A stretch of 64,000 bases of DNA from Methanolinea mesophila (lineage in GTDB: Archaea; Halobacteriota; Methanomicrobia; Methanomicrobiales; Methanospirillaceae), in contig NZ_JAGGKR010000001.1 in assembly GCF_017873855.1 (NCBI RefSeq), positions 248,001 to 312,000 on the forward strand. The letters are read 5' to 3'. Positions 43,898 to 53,349 of the stretch are shown here, piece by piece (the first letter of the stretch is position 1; the number at the start of each line of letters is the position of its first letter). The position numbers and the translations under genes are program-made. The notes under the pieces are model-generated. The model made no database searches, was not told the DNA's origin, and saw only the letters and a list, made by a program, of their open reading frames with translations.

Positions 43898-44776
43898 ATG
43901 AGCCGTAGCGACATCATCGCGATAGGGGTCCTGGTCCTGGTGTTATCCGGGTCCGGCATGATGTGGAAGACTCACGAGATCGTTACGCCTCGTCCGGGAT
44001 CGGGATTTTCAATTGCGTACCTGGATGTCGGACACGGGGATTCGGCGGTAATCATGAATGGAAATAAGACCATGGTGATTGATACCGGGAGAAGTGTCTG
44101 GACCCCCCGTGTGGCAAGTTACTTGAGAGAGAATCGAATACAACGAATCGATTATTTAATCCTGACACATCCGCATTCCGATCATGACGGCGGTGCATGG
44201 TTTATCGAACGTCTTTTTCCCGTTACGGCGGTGTACCGGTCCGGGGATCTTCATGCGCACGATACGCTGGATATGGGAGACGATATCAGCGTAACAATAC
44301 TCAGTCCGGAAAAAGGAGTGAATTATGAGAATACCAATTGCGGATCGACGGTGATGATGATAGAGAAAAACGGGATAAAGTTTCTGTTTGCAGGGGATAT
44401 TGAAAAAGAGACGGAAGATATCCTCTTCTGGGAGGGTATCGATCTCGATGCGGACGTGATCAAAGTTCCGCATCATGGAAGTCTGACCTCGTCGACGTGG
44501 GAATTTGTCGCGAGTGTGGTACCCGGAGTGGCAATCATATCGGCAGGCGAGTCGTTCACCCAGCCGTACCAGGAAGTGATCGATACCTACGAATCCGTGA
44601 TGACCCCGGATTCATCCGGAAAGTACCCTGTTTTCGTTACAAGGGACGATGGCGATGTGATTGTCGAGTCCTGCGAAGAAGGAGTCTATACGGTTTATAC
44701 CACGAGGACGCACGAATATGGTCTGTTCAGGGTGAATCAGGCGGTTATGGATACCGGATCCCTGCTCCGGACATGA
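43898..44776 (+). CDS. ComEC C-terminal-like metallo-beta-lactamase-fold hydrolase, membrane-anchored or exported
   Basis: A hydrophobic N-terminal segment (about 6-22) is followed by an MBL fold: Y-L-D-V-G-H-G-D-S, then T-H-P-H-S-D-H-D-G-G (metal ligands His91, His93, Asp95, His96), F-A-G-D-I-E and P-H-H-G-S. This pattern is that of the stand-alone hydrolase domain found at the end of the DNA-uptake protein ComEC, which is thought to degrade one DNA strand. Here the transport channel is absent. The protein may act outside the membrane as a nuclease or a phosphodiesterase. It is not in an operon. Confidence 0.8.
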   Translation: MSRSDIIAIGVLVLVLSGSGMMWKTHEIVTPRPGSGFSIAYLDVGHGDSAVIMNGNKTMVIDTGRSVWTPRVASYLRENRIQRIDYLILTHPHSDHDGGAWFIERLFPVTAVYRSGDLHAHDTLDMGDDISVTILSPEKGVNYENTNCGSTVMMIEKNGIKFLFAGDIEKETEDILFWEGIDLDADVIKVPHHGSLTSSTWEFVASVVPGVAIISAGESFTQPYQEVIDTYESVMTPDSSGKYPVFVTRDDGDVIVESCEEGVYTVYTTRTHEYGLFRVNQAVMDTGSLLRT

Positions 44777-44855
44777 TCCGTTGCCTGGCCCACCTGGTAT
44801 GCAAAAAAATGCAAGAGACGGTGGTAAAAAACCCTCGTCCCCTGTCATGAAACCA

Positions 44856-46763
44856 TCAGGGCGTCACGATATTGAACCAGAACTCGAACGAATCCAGCAG
44901 TGAAACCAGTTCGTGGACCTTGCCTGCATTCCCGGCGACCTGCACCCCGCCGCTCCCGACTTCCTTATCGAAGGTCGATTCCTGCAGGATAATCCTGTTC
45001 AGTGCGTTTCGCGTCAGAGTGAGGGTCGCATCGGCGTGGGGGTCCTGCCGGTCAAGTGAATGATTCAACGTGGCGTTGACCAGGACGAGCACGGCTTGTT
45101 CCCCGGTATCGGTAAAGTTGAGGTTGATCACACTCTTCTTCCCCACCGCTTTGGGGCCGTTCAGGCGCACCCCCAGGTAATCAAAGAAGGTGTCCAGGCT
45201 CATCGCACGCACCGAATCGGGACTCACCGAATTTGGTGCAGGAAGCTGCATGACACCTTCGCGCAATTCCTTCGCTCCTGTCAGGTAAAAGTTCCGCCAC
45301 GGGCCGGATTCCGCCCGGTAGCCCAACTGCTCGAACGTGTCGGCGAGCAATTCACGTGCTCCCTTGTGCCCGGGGTCGGCGAAGACCACGTGCTTCACCA
45401 CTTCGGCCACCCAACGGTATTCCCCCCTCGCAAAGTAGGCGGCCGCCTTTTCCACCACGGCGTCGGCACCGCCCATCATGGCGACGTAGTTCTTCGCCGC
45501 CGCCTCCGGCGGCAGGACGTGCAGGTTCGCCGGATTTCCGTCGAACCACCCCAGGTACTTCACATAGGTCGCTTTGACATTGTGGTTGAAGGTACCGTAA
45601 TAGGGACGCAGGGCCCAGTGGCCGGCCAGTTCCGGCGGCAATTCGAACTGCTCGGCAATTTCCACCGGAGTGTACCCGTGATTCGCGAGACGCAGGGTCT
45701 GGTCGTTGATGTAGCGGTAACAATCCCGTCCTTTCGTCAGGATCTCCAGGACACGTTCGCGACCCCAGACCGGCCAGTGGTGCATGCCGTACATCACCTC
45801 GGACTTGTCGCCCCACATGTCGATGGTCTGGTTGAGATACTTCGACCATGCCTGCGGGTCACGTATACTCGCTCCACGAAGGGTGTAGGTGTTGTGCAGG
45901 GTATGGCAGCAGTTTTCGGCGGCGGTAAGCGCTTTGAGCTGCTCGATGTACCAGTGCATCTCTGCCGGAGCTTCGGTGCCCGGGGCCAGAAGGAACTCGA
46001 AATCCAGGCCGTCGATGCGCATCCTCTGCCCGGTTGCGGTGATCTCGTGGGTGGGCGGGATCAGGGTGACGGTACCGCTGGACGTCGACATCCCGAGACC
46101 GGCACCGACCATCCCTCGGGGACCGGGCGGCAGCAGGTTGCCATACATGTACGTGGCGCGACGGCTCATCGCCGTGCCGGCCAGAACATTCTCGGACACG
46201 GCCGCGTCCAGGAAACCGGCCGGAGCGACGATCATCGCTTTTCCGGCCTTCACATCTTCTTCGGACACGACCCCCTTTACGCCGCCGTAGTGGTCCACAT
46301 GGCTGTGCGAATGGACCACGGCGATCACGGGTTTCTTCGGGCGGTGCTGATAATAGAGATCGAGAGCCGCTCCGGCCGTTTCAGTGGAAACGAGCGGATC
46401 AATAATGATAAGACCGGTGTCTCCTTCCACGATGGTCAGGTTCGATAAGTCGGCAGTGCGGACCTGGTAGAGCCGGTCCACGACTTTATACAGCCCGGCC
46501 TTGACCACCAGTTGCGATTGCCGCCACAAACTGGGGTTGACCGTCGGAGGTGCCGGGGCATCCTGCGTGATGAAGCTGAAACGGGCCAGGTCCCAGACAA
46601 TTCGTCCGTCGCCGGTTTTAATCACGCCGTTGTCGGGCAAGGGAGCGATGAAGCCGCGGTCGGCCTCTTCAAAATCACGGCGGTCGGTAAACGGCAGTTC
46701 CTTTAACAGTTTCGAATTGGCAGCTTTGGTATTTTCGGTTGCCTCTTTCGGTTGAGCGGTCAT
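44856..46763 (-). CDS. Alkylsulfatase (SdsA1-type, MBL fold with SCP2 end)
   Basis: This 635-residue enzyme splits primary alkyl sulfates (for example SDS) into alcohol and sulfate. The binuclear zinc site is visible as H-S-H-S-H-V-D-H-Y-G-G. Later ligands lie at A-E-M-H-W-Y and A-E-N-C-C-H-T-L-H-N. A dimerisation domain with G-H-W-A-L-R-P-Y-Y-G-T-F-N-H-N follows, then an SCP2-like end (about 510-635). No signal peptide is seen, so the enzyme should be cytosolic, unlike Pseudomonas SdsA1. The gene is full length and GC-rich, and looks bacterial. Divergently transcribed ahead of it is a SulP-type anion transporter, which could export or exchange the released sulfate. Confidence 0.85.
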   Translation of the reverse strand: MTAQPKEATENTKAANSKLLKELPFTDRRDFEEADRGFIAPLPDNGVIKTGDGRIVWDLARFSFITQDAPAPPTVNPSLWRQSQLVVKAGLYKVVDRLYQVRTADLSNLTIVEGDTGLIIIDPLVSTETAGAALDLYYQHRPKKPVIAVVHSHSHVDHYGGVKGVVSEEDVKAGKAMIVAPAGFLDAAVSENVLAGTAMSRRATYMYGNLLPPGPRGMVGAGLGMSTSSGTVTLIPPTHEITATGQRMRIDGLDFEFLLAPGTEAPAEMHWYIEQLKALTAAENCCHTLHNTYTLRGASIRDPQAWSKYLNQTIDMWGDKSEVMYGMHHWPVWGRERVLEILTKGRDCYRYINDQTLRLANHGYTPVEIAEQFELPPELAGHWALRPYYGTFNHNVKATYVKYLGWFDGNPANLHVLPPEAAAKNYVAMMGGADAVVEKAAAYFARGEYRWVAEVVKHVVFADPGHKGARELLADTFEQLGYRAESGPWRNFYLTGAKELREGVMQLPAPNSVSPDSVRAMSLDTFFDYLGVRLNGPKAVGKKSVINLNFTDTGEQAVLVLVNATLNHSLDRQDPHADATLTLTRNALNRIILQESTFDKEVGSGGVQVAGNAGKVHELVSLLDSFEFWFNIVTP

Positions 46764-47182
46764 GGTTTCTCCTGTTTTCGGGATTGTTCTAAATTATTGG
46801 GAGATTGGCGAAGGGGGCGAGGATTCATCAGGGCAAGGTCCCCCTTCCCCCCTGCTCTTTTCCAATGACGTGAGGACTCTTTGAACGTTACTCTTTTCGG
46901 TCCTGTTTGGCGGTCGTATCGTATGACCTGCGGGGCGATCTCCGGAGCAATCCGGCCCTTGTACTACCGCCTTCGGAGGTGCGTGTGCGGAGAAGATCTC
47001 CCCGGAGTATGCGGGTTCCTTATCCGGTCCCCCTCCCGTCTCCACCCTCTCTTCATTGTGTCGCACTTCTTTCACCACAATTTGGACAGGTTATTCTGTC
47101 ATTGTTCCTGTCCCTTATCGGCTGCGGGGATAAACGACCCCTTTTCAAAATCAATAAATAATTTTGATCCAAGGGAACTATC
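46764..47182. other. Intergenic region between alkylsulfatase and SulP genes
   Basis: It contains both divergent start sites. The AT-rich run caataaataattttgat just before 47183 may hold the SulP promoter. No gene or repeat is recognisable in the remainder. Confidence 0.35.
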
Positions 47183-48892
47183 ATGCAGGACCCTTCGGGA
47201 TGGCTGAAAAAACATGTCCCGATCCTCGATTGGCTTCCGAAGTATACGCGGAAGTACCTGGTACGGGATCTCGCGGCAGGAATCACCGTCTGGGGGGTCC
47301 TCGTCCCTGCCTCCATGGCCTATGCCGAGATTGCGGGCATTCCACCCCAGGCCGGCCTTGCCGCCTCTACGGTCGCCCTGGTCGTGTATGCGATCTTCGG
47401 GACAAGCCGGAACCTCAAAGTGGCCATGACCTCGTCCATGGCGATTACATCGGCGGCAATTGTAGTGTCCCTTGCCCTCGGGGATCCGTCCTTAACCATC
47501 GCCTACACGGCCGCCCTTGCCCTCCTTGCCGGAATTATCCTCCTCCTCGCGGGAATTGCGAGGTTCGGGTTTATCTCGGATTTCCTTTCGAAATCGGTGA
47601 TAACCGGGTTTGTCTTCGGGATCGCACTCACGATTATCGTCGGGCAGATCCCAAAGGTCCTCGGAGTCCCCGGGGGTTCCGGTACATTCCTGGAACAGCT
47701 TGTCTCGCTCATCGGGAACCTCGGGCTCACCAACCCGTGGAGCCTTGCGATCGGTGCGGGTGCCATCGTCCTGATCCTCGTGATCCGGCGGACCTGCCCG
47801 GTCATCCCCGGGGCTCTCGTCGCGCTTGTCGCGGGTATCCTCGTGGTCTCCCTTTTTCACCTTGACCAGTTCGGAGTCAGCATCGTAGGGACCATCCCTC
47901 CGGGGTTCCCTCCGCCGACTCTCCCGCACGTGGGCCTGGCTGCAATTCCTCTGCTCCTGGCAGGTGCGGTCGGCATCGTCTTTGTTGCCGTCGGGGAGTC
48001 CATCGGGATCGCCAGGGCCTATGCGGCACGCCACCACTATGAAATCAACCCGGACCAGGAGCTGGTCGCCCTGGGATGTGCAAACATCGGCTGCGGGCTC
48101 TTCCAGGGAGCGACCGTCGATGCGACCCTTTCTTCCACGGCAACCGGAGAGGCCGCGGGAGCGAGGACACAGGTCTCCGGGATCCTCACCGCGGCCCTGA
48201 TCTTTCTCACGCTCCTCTTTCTCGCGCCCTTCTTTACGAACCTGCCCCAGGCGGTCCTCGGGGCGGTGGTTATCGTTGCCGTCATCGGGATGCTGGACGT
48301 GGCAGGCCTTCGGAGCTTCTACACCATGCGCCGGACAGATTTCTGGCTTGCGGTGACCGCCCTTCTCGGGGTGATCCTGGTCGGAATTCTTGAGGGCCTC
48401 CTCTATGCCGTGCTCCTTTCAATCATCGTGCTCCTCTACAGGGCGAGCAGGCCGGGCCTGGCGATCCTGGGAAGAGTGCCCGGCCAGGAAGGGTCGTACG
48501 GGGATATTGTCAGAGCACCGGAGAACGAACCGGTCCCCGGGCTCCTGATCCTCCGGGTGGATGCTCCCCTCTACTTCTTCAATGCCAACGTTGCCCGGAA
48601 AGGCATCATCGACCTCGTCGACGCCAGGAAGGACCTCCGGACTGTCATTCTCGACATCGGGGCGAGTAGCGACCTCGACCTAGCCACCGTCGATATGCTC
48701 CGCGAGCTTGTGGATACCCTCCGGAAGAGAGAGATCGTGCTGCTGTTTGTACATGCCCGCGGGCCGGTGCGGGATCGTATGAGGATCACCGGTCTCTACG
48801 ACCATATTGGCGAGGGAAACATCTTTCTCACCACGGAGGCGGCGGTACGGGAATATAGCAGGCGGTTCCCCGGGATAACCAGGGTTCCGTGA
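47183..48892 (+). CDS. SulP-family anion transporter with STAS domain
   Basis: The 569-residue protein has about 10-14 hydrophobic segments up to residue 420, with P-A-S-M-A-Y-A-E-I-A-G-I and P-Q-A-G-L-A-A-S, the sulfate-transporter signature. A C-terminal STAS domain (about 445-560) includes D-L-A-T-V-D-M-L. SulP proteins move sulfate, bicarbonate or other anions through the cell membrane. The neighbouring alkylsulfatase suggests sulfate as substrate, but bicarbonate is also possible. The ATG at 47183 has the AAGGGAA ribosome site. Confidence 0.87.
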   Translation: MQDPSGWLKKHVPILDWLPKYTRKYLVRDLAAGITVWGVLVPASMAYAEIAGIPPQAGLAASTVALVVYAIFGTSRNLKVAMTSSMAITSAAIVVSLALGDPSLTIAYTAALALLAGIILLLAGIARFGFISDFLSKSVITGFVFGIALTIIVGQIPKVLGVPGGSGTFLEQLVSLIGNLGLTNPWSLAIGAGAIVLILVIRRTCPVIPGALVALVAGILVVSLFHLDQFGVSIVGTIPPGFPPPTLPHVGLAAIPLLLAGAVGIVFVAVGESIGIARAYAARHHYEINPDQELVALGCANIGCGLFQGATVDATLSSTATGEAAGARTQVSGILTAALIFLTLLFLAPFFTNLPQAVLGAVVIVAVIGMLDVAGLRSFYTMRRTDFWLAVTALLGVILVGILEGLLYAVLLSIIVLLYRASRPGLAILGRVPGQEGSYGDIVRAPENEPVPGLLILRVDAPLYFFNANVARKGIIDLVDARKDLRTVILDIGASSDLDLATVDMLRELVDTLRKREIVLLFVHARGPVRDRMRITGLYDHIGEGNIFLTTEAAVREYSRRFPGITRVP

Positions 48893-49089
48893 GGCAGGAT
48901 ACGGGGACATCAGATATCTTCCATTGGACCCCATCGCTCATGACCCTGAACAGCCGGGGGAGAAATTTCCCGGTAACCAGTGATAACGACGGCCGTATCT
49001 GGGTCATAATCGGTACCGATTCGGGTTTCGAAGGACCCACCACGGTATACTACGACACGGTTGAAATTACCCTTCGGGAAGACGAGTAA
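48889..49089 (+). CDS. Possible remnant of a secreted beta-sandwich protein
   Basis: The GTG overlaps the SulP stop (4 bp). The 66 residues contain I-W-V-I-I-G-T-D-S-G-F-E-G-P-T-T-V-Y-Y and end E-I-T-L-R-E-D-E, as in the last strands of a carbohydrate-binding-like domain. It is too short for a full domain and has no signal peptide, so it may be a remnant. Confidence 0.4.
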   Translation: MRQDTGTSDIFHWTPSLMTLNSRGRNFPVTSDNDGRIWVIIGTDSGFEGPTTVYYDTVEITLREDE

Positions 49090-49172
49090 GCGGTGGGGTG
49101 GCGGCACGCCGGTGCACGGGAAAAAGTGCCTTGCGAATGCTCCGGGACAAATTCAGCAACGGTTAAATATCC

Positions 49173-49184
49173 GTATATTTTAAA
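49173..49184 (+). promoter_or_regulatory. TATA-like box of the secreted paralog 1 gene
   Basis: The stretch gtatattttaaa lies 40-51 bp before the ATG at 49224 and is followed by an AGGAGG ribosome site (49213-49218). Confidence 0.55.
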
Positions 49185-49223
49185 AAAAGAATGTTAAACC
49201 AACGCAAAATACAGGAGGTATGG

Positions 49224-50147
49224 ATGAAAATCCGGATTATTCTGACAGCACTTTTAATTATCCTTGTAGCAACCGGTGGTGCGCTCGCCGACATCGGGGT
49301 GCCACAGGTTGAAGAGACGCAGGGGTTTGAGACGAGTACGCTCATGCAGCTGATCGGGACCGCTACGGAGACCGACAGCATTACCACGACAATCGATAAC
49401 GGATACACGGCATATTGGCCTCCGGCTCCCCCGTTGGGAGGGTATTCGTTCATCTATTCGAGCGCCTATTCGGAGCACACCATCGCCGACCAGGGCCTCG
49501 TCTCCATTGCCAGGACCGTCGCGTATGACACTGCCGGAATGGCGGCAGAGAACCAGTATAACCTTGTCACCGACACCCTCGCGGAGTTTATCGGGAGTGA
49601 GACCGGCAGGATGGTCTCCGGGGAATCGCTGCTCCTCGATGGTGCAGGGGCCGGAACGAATGCCAATTTGACGCTAATCTGCCCGTTTGCAACAGAGAGT
49701 GGTGACGATGTCGTCGCGCCGCTCTGCAATATCGTAGAAGAGGGAAGTTCGGTAGATATTACCCTCGGCTCGCTTTCTTCACAGTCGGCGGAACGCTTTA
49801 TTATGCTGGCAGTTCCGGAACCATCCTTTTATGGCATGGCCTGGCCGTATCCGGTTGCAGACCCCGGTGTCGAGGCGGACTATAGCGTGAAGCTTACCGG
49901 GTTCGGTGATGTCGCGGCAGTCGGGAGTGCATCCGCATACATGAATGCACATGTGCAGGAAGGACGTACGTTCCTTCAACGCGGTACCGGCAACCTTTAC
50001 GAGGACTATCAGTACCCGAAGGCCGAAGACCTGGTATACTCGGAACTGACCACGGCAACCGGGGAGATCACGCTCTTCCAGAAAACGATGAACTATAAAT
50101 CACAGTTCACCGGTCCTGCCGAAAAATATATCCCGGTCGAAACGTAA
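49224..50147 (+). CDS. Secreted protein, paralog 1
   Basis: A signal peptide M-K-I-R-I-I-L-T-A-L-L..A-L-A is followed by D-I-G-V-P-Q-V-E-E-T-Q-G-F. The ATG at 49224 is chosen because AGGAGG precedes it. The mature part contains A-D-Q-G-L-V-S, G-R-M-V-S-G-E-S, V-E-E-G-S-S-V-D-I-T-L-G-S-L and S-A-Y-M-N-A-H-V-Q-E-G-R. The same elements occur in the same order in the protein at 57984-58904, so the two are paralogs. No family is known. It is probably a cell-surface or secreted beta-rich protein. A poly-T terminator follows. Confidence 0.75.
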   Translation: MKIRIILTALLIILVATGGALADIGVPQVEETQGFETSTLMQLIGTATETDSITTTIDNGYTAYWPPAPPLGGYSFIYSSAYSEHTIADQGLVSIARTVAYDTAGMAAENQYNLVTDTLAEFIGSETGRMVSGESLLLDGAGAGTNANLTLICPFATESGDDVVAPLCNIVEEGSSVDITLGSLSSQSAERFIMLAVPEPSFYGMAWPYPVADPGVEADYSVKLTGFGDVAAVGSASAYMNAHVQEGRTFLQRGTGNLYEDYQYPKAEDLVYSELTTATGEITLFQKTMNYKSQFTGPAEKYIPVET

Positions 50148-50164
50148 GGCGAACGGAAAAATCG

Positions 50165-50190
50165 TCTTCTATTTTTTTTTCTCTTTTTTT
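50165..50190 (+). terminator. T-rich putative terminator
   Basis: The run attttttttttctctttttt-like stretch follows the stop of the secreted protein gene and is typical of archaeal termination sites. Confidence 0.5.
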
Positions 50191-50239
50191 ACAGACCTTG
50201 CACGGTCACTTCGTGCAGTGGGGCCGCCTGCAATCCGAC

Positions 50240-51070
50240 CTAATGGGAATATTCACCGTCCGCTACCTTTCGGCTCACAACCCGGCGCTTTGCATCCATG
50301 GCCGAAAGGACCGCATCCATTACGTCCGGGAGCCGGTCCTCGAGTACTTTTACCCCCTCCTCCGTAATGCCGCCTTTCGTTGCCACCCTTTCAATGACAC
50401 CATCGAACGTCGTATTTCCGGCTTCGAGGATCAGTGCAGTCCCGATCATCGTCTCCTTTACCAGATATTCCGCGAGATCGGGCGGGATAGTCCCGGTCCG
50501 GACTGCAGCCCCGCCAAACTCCCGCATCATCGCGACCATCAGCGCCGGGCCGCAGCTCGTCAGGTCCGTCAGGGAATCAAAATTCCGCTCATCGGTTTCC
50601 ACGGCATTACCGATAGCATTCAAAAGTCCGAGGACGAGCTCCTTGTCTTCCTGTCGGACGTCATGCCCCCACGCTACGAGTGAAATCCCGGCACCCTCTT
50701 CAGCAGTCACGCTCGGGATGATTCGGACACAACGGATGGCATCACCTGCCCAATCCCGGAGGTTTTCAAGGCTGACACATCCTGCGATTGAGACAAGCAG
50801 GGTATCGTGTTTCAGCACGTCCCTGACCTCATGGAGAACACCCCTGACTTCGAGCGGTTTCACACAGATAAAAAGAACATCGGAGTTTCCCGCCACCGAC
50901 CGGTTGGATGGTTCCGCAGTGATGCCGGTAGTTCCGGCAAGGGCACGAGCCGATATCCCTGACTTCGAACTGGCCGAGATCGCACCCGGTGCAACAAGAC
51001 CGGTCCCGATAATTTTCCGGATCAACATGCTCCCCATGGATCCGGTGCCGATGAACCCGTATCGCATCAT
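50240..51070 (-). CDS. proC: Pyrroline-5-carboxylate reductase
   Basis: The enzyme reduces pyrroline-5-carboxylate to proline with NAD(P)H. The N-terminal Rossmann motif G-F-I-G-T-G-S-M-G is present. C-V-K-P follows in the second half of the NAD domain. The C-terminal domain has the family signature with L-T-D-L-T-S-C-G-P-A-L and P-P-D-L-A-E-Y-L-V-K-E-T. The length (about 275 residues) is normal. The ATG at 51070 is preferred over the earlier GTG. The gene stands alone on the minus strand. Confidence 0.9.
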   Translation of the reverse strand: MMRYGFIGTGSMGSMLIRKIIGTGLVAPGAISASSKSGISARALAGTTGITAEPSNRSVAGNSDVLFICVKPLEVRGVLHEVRDVLKHDTLLVSIAGCVSLENLRDWAGDAIRCVRIIPSVTAEEGAGISLVAWGHDVRQEDKELVLGLLNAIGNAVETDERNFDSLTDLTSCGPALMVAMMREFGGAAVRTGTIPPDLAEYLVKETMIGTALILEAGNTTFDGVIERVATKGGITEEGVKVLEDRLPDVMDAVLSAMDAKRRVVSRKVADGEYSH

Positions 51071-51126
51071 GAAAACCACTCTAACGTTTTAACCGGGTGG
51101 TAAAAAAGAAGCGGGCTTTCACCCGG

Positions 51127-51354
51127 TCAATCCTTAGGGAGAGGAGATGAGCCGGGTCCCTCCTGACCCGACGGTTCACACTTTTCCTCATCTACGACGG
51201 ATACGAAATAATCGCCCAGGTACTTCAGCTCGGGATTCCACGTTCCGCCCGAAATCCTATTTATTACCTCACTCCACGAAAAGAAATAATCGGCATCATT
51301 TATTAAGTGTGAATGAATAATCAGCACATTATCTTTCAATGAAACGCACTGCAT
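51127..51354 (-). CDS. Hypothetical 75-residue protein
   Basis: The protein starts M-Q-C-V-S-L-K-D-N-V-L-I-I-H and has a plausible fold (N-P-E-L-K-Y-L-G-D-Y-F-V-S-V-V-D). It is followed by an unstructured Gly/Pro-rich end. It lies upstream of proC on the same strand, 57 bp away, so co-transcription is possible. No family was recognised. Confidence 0.45.
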   Translation of the reverse strand: MQCVSLKDNVLIIHSHLINDADYFFSWSEVINRISGGTWNPELKYLGDYFVSVVDEEKCEPSGQEGPGSSPLPKD

Positions 51355-51416
51355 GTGCCAGAAATTCGATAATTCTGTTCACGTGCAGAAAAGAAACGTA
51401 ATCGCAAGGTGAAGAG

Positions 51417-51848
51417 ATGAACCGCGAAGAAGTTAAGGCACTGACCGCACCGTGCGGTCTCGATTGTTTCAACTGCCGCCTGTATCTGGCAGGCAGTGAC
51501 GACGACATCAGGAAAGAAAACATGGCGATGTTCCATGTGTCGCACGAAGAAGCGGCGTGCAAAGGATGTCGCCCGGAGAACGGGCTCTGCCCGGTCCGCC
51601 GGCTGAACGGCCTCGGACTGTGCAAGGTGTACCGGTGCGTTGCAGAAAAAGGCATCTATTCGTGTGCCGAGTGTTCTGATTTCCCGTGCGATAATCTGCA
51701 TCCCTTTGCCGAACATGCGTCGCTGCTTCCGCATAATACCAAGGTGTTCAACCTCGCGCTCATCCGGAAGATGGGTCTAGAAAAGTGGGCGGAGGAGAAG
51801 GCAAAAAGCGTGAAAGAGACCTATTTCTTCGGGAAATTCGAAATCTGA
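51417..51848 (+). CDS. DUF3795 protein (Cys-rich)
   Basis: This 143-residue protein has the DUF3795 arrangement: A-P-C-G-L-D-C-F-N-C, then C-K-G-C-R-P-E-N-G-L-C, C-K-V-Y-R-C and C-A-E-C-S-D-F-P-C. The twelve cysteines should bind iron-sulfur clusters or zinc. The function of the family is unknown. It is common in methanogens and anaerobic bacteria. The start follows an AGGTGAAGAG ribosome site. It is not in an operon. Confidence 0.88.
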   Translation: MNREEVKALTAPCGLDCFNCRLYLAGSDDDIRKENMAMFHVSHEEAACKGCRPENGLCPVRRLNGLGLCKVYRCVAEKGIYSCAECSDFPCDNLHPFAEHASLLPHNTKVFNLALIRKMGLEKWAEEKAKSVKETYFFGKFEI

Positions 51849-52162
51849 TACGAATGGTGGCTCACGATTTTCTCCCGGGGGAGAAGAGGGACAGGAGAGC
51901 AATACTCCAGTTATAGCGGGTATCTGCTTCATGATAACCGACAACGCAGGGATGAAATCCGGGATCCTTTGACCCATTCATCGGAATAGCTCCCATGGAA
52001 CGTGTACGAAAGAGAATCGGAAACCCAGGGAAACAGGATGTTCGCGGGATCGCAGCCGGGTGAATGTCGTCCAGACGCACGTGGAAGATGTAGTGCGCCA
52101 GGAGGAAATCGAGGGGTCGAAATCCATGCCGGGCAGGTCCCGCACACTGATCCCCGGAGTAG
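51849..52162. other. Intergenic region, possibly holding a decayed gene
   Basis: The minus strand keeps an open frame of ordinary composition (with F-P-G-F-P-I-L-F-R-T and D-P-G-F-H-P-C-V-V-G-Y). It has neither start nor known domain. It may be an old fragment. No regulatory site is evident. Confidence 0.3.
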
Positions 52163-52171
52163 GTGAATAGT

Positions 52172-53155
52172 ATGGAAAGGTCTGACGAGTGGAAAAATAG
52201 AACTGATAAAATACCTGAACTACCGAGAAAGAAGACGAGCCTGAGTAGGACGGCAGAAGATATCGCCATGCAGCGGTTTGTCGAGTCCAACCTGCCGGAG
52301 GATGAGCGGATCTGTTACGACCCCTATGCGGTTCATTTTATCGACCCGGACCTGCTCCTTTGGGCGAGGTCGCACCCGGATGAGATAAAGGCCATGGCGG
52401 CGGCATGGGAGAAAAAGGTGCCGGGCTGGAGCAACGTGATACGGACCAGGGTCCGGTATTTCGACGATATGATCACGGCGGCAGCCCGCGACGGACTCGA
52501 GCAACTCGTCATTCTTGGAGCGGGATACGACACCAGGGCGTACCGTATCGGAGAACTGACCCCCAGCACGGTATTCGAGGTCGATCGACCGGCCATGCTG
52601 CACGTCAAGGCCGGTATCATCAAGAAAATTTTCGGATCCCTTCCCAGCCACGTCACTTATGTACCGACAGATCTCAGTGCCGGGGACCTGGAACAGGTAC
52701 TATCATCAGCCGGGTGCTCGGTGAAGAAAAAAACCCTGTTTCTTCTGGAGGGCCTCGTCATGTATCTGCCCGTCGAGGCGATTGGGAATCTGTTCGGGTG
52801 TATCAGACAGCATGCCGGGCCGGGCAGTATAGTCCTTTTCGATTACATCCAGGGCTTTGTTATCGACGGGACCCGCAACCGGGAGGATGCTCGTACCATC
52901 CTGGACTATACGCGAGCGCTTGGCGAACCATTCCTTTCCGGGTTTTCCGAGGGGGAGGTCGTGACGTTCCTCGCAGAGCTGGGGTTTACCGGCACGAAGA
53001 TTCTATCAGGCGAAGATTGCAGGAGAATGTATTTCCGGGGCAAACGTTCCGGGCAACCTGTATCGGACCTGATGGTGTTCGTCTCTGCCGAGGTGCCGGA
53101 ACGACCGATTGCATACGATCCCGACCTGCACGAAGACAGGAATTCCCTTAACTGA
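52172..53155 (+). CDS. SAM-dependent methyltransferase (leucine carboxyl methyltransferase-like, TIGR00027 type)
   Basis: The protein contains the motif I L-G-A-G-Y-D-T-R-A-Y-R, the following F-E-V-D-R-P acid loop and the T-L-F-L-L-E-G-L-V-M-Y-L motif of the Ppm1/LCMT clan. In bacteria relatives of this TIGR00027 group modify small molecules or are involved in polyketide pathways. The substrate here is unknown. The ATG at 52172 is preferred; a GGAGTAGGTG site precedes it. No partner gene is adjacent. Confidence 0.85.
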   Translation: MERSDEWKNRTDKIPELPRKKTSLSRTAEDIAMQRFVESNLPEDERICYDPYAVHFIDPDLLLWARSHPDEIKAMAAAWEKKVPGWSNVIRTRVRYFDDMITAAARDGLEQLVILGAGYDTRAYRIGELTPSTVFEVDRPAMLHVKAGIIKKIFGSLPSHVTYVPTDLSAGDLEQVLSSAGCSVKKKTLFLLEGLVMYLPVEAIGNLFGCIRQHAGPGSIVLFDYIQGFVIDGTRNREDARTILDYTRALGEPFLSGFSEGEVVTFLAELGFTGTKILSGEDCRRMYFRGKRSGQPVSDLMVFVSAEVPERPIAYDPDLHEDRNSLN

Positions 53156-53160
53156 CTCCG

Positions 53161-53260
53161 TGCCGCGGAAAGTGCGCCGCATCGTTTCGGTGCCCGGCGG
53201 TCACAACGAAATCGAGGTCGGGCTGCTGACGGGTGGCGGGAAGGGGAGCGAATTCCAACC
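53161..53260 (+). pseudogene. Tail repeat, copy F
   Basis: The bases read I-V-S-V-P-G-G-H-N-E-I-E-V-G-L-L and then a G-G-K-G-run, matching the end of the 31066 gene. The earlier S-P-E-D-Q part is absent. It lies between the methyltransferase and the antiporter. Confidence 0.7.
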
Positions 53261-53349
53261 CAGAATAGACCCCGATTAATTTTTCAACTCCTGATCCGGC
53301 GGGTTAAGGGGCCATTTTATGGTGCTCCCGGATCATAGTATGAACTCGC

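Noticed and set aside
45060-46448. A 462-codon open frame on the plus strand
   Set aside because: It is the antisense of the alkylsulfatase gene, which has intact catalytic motifs.
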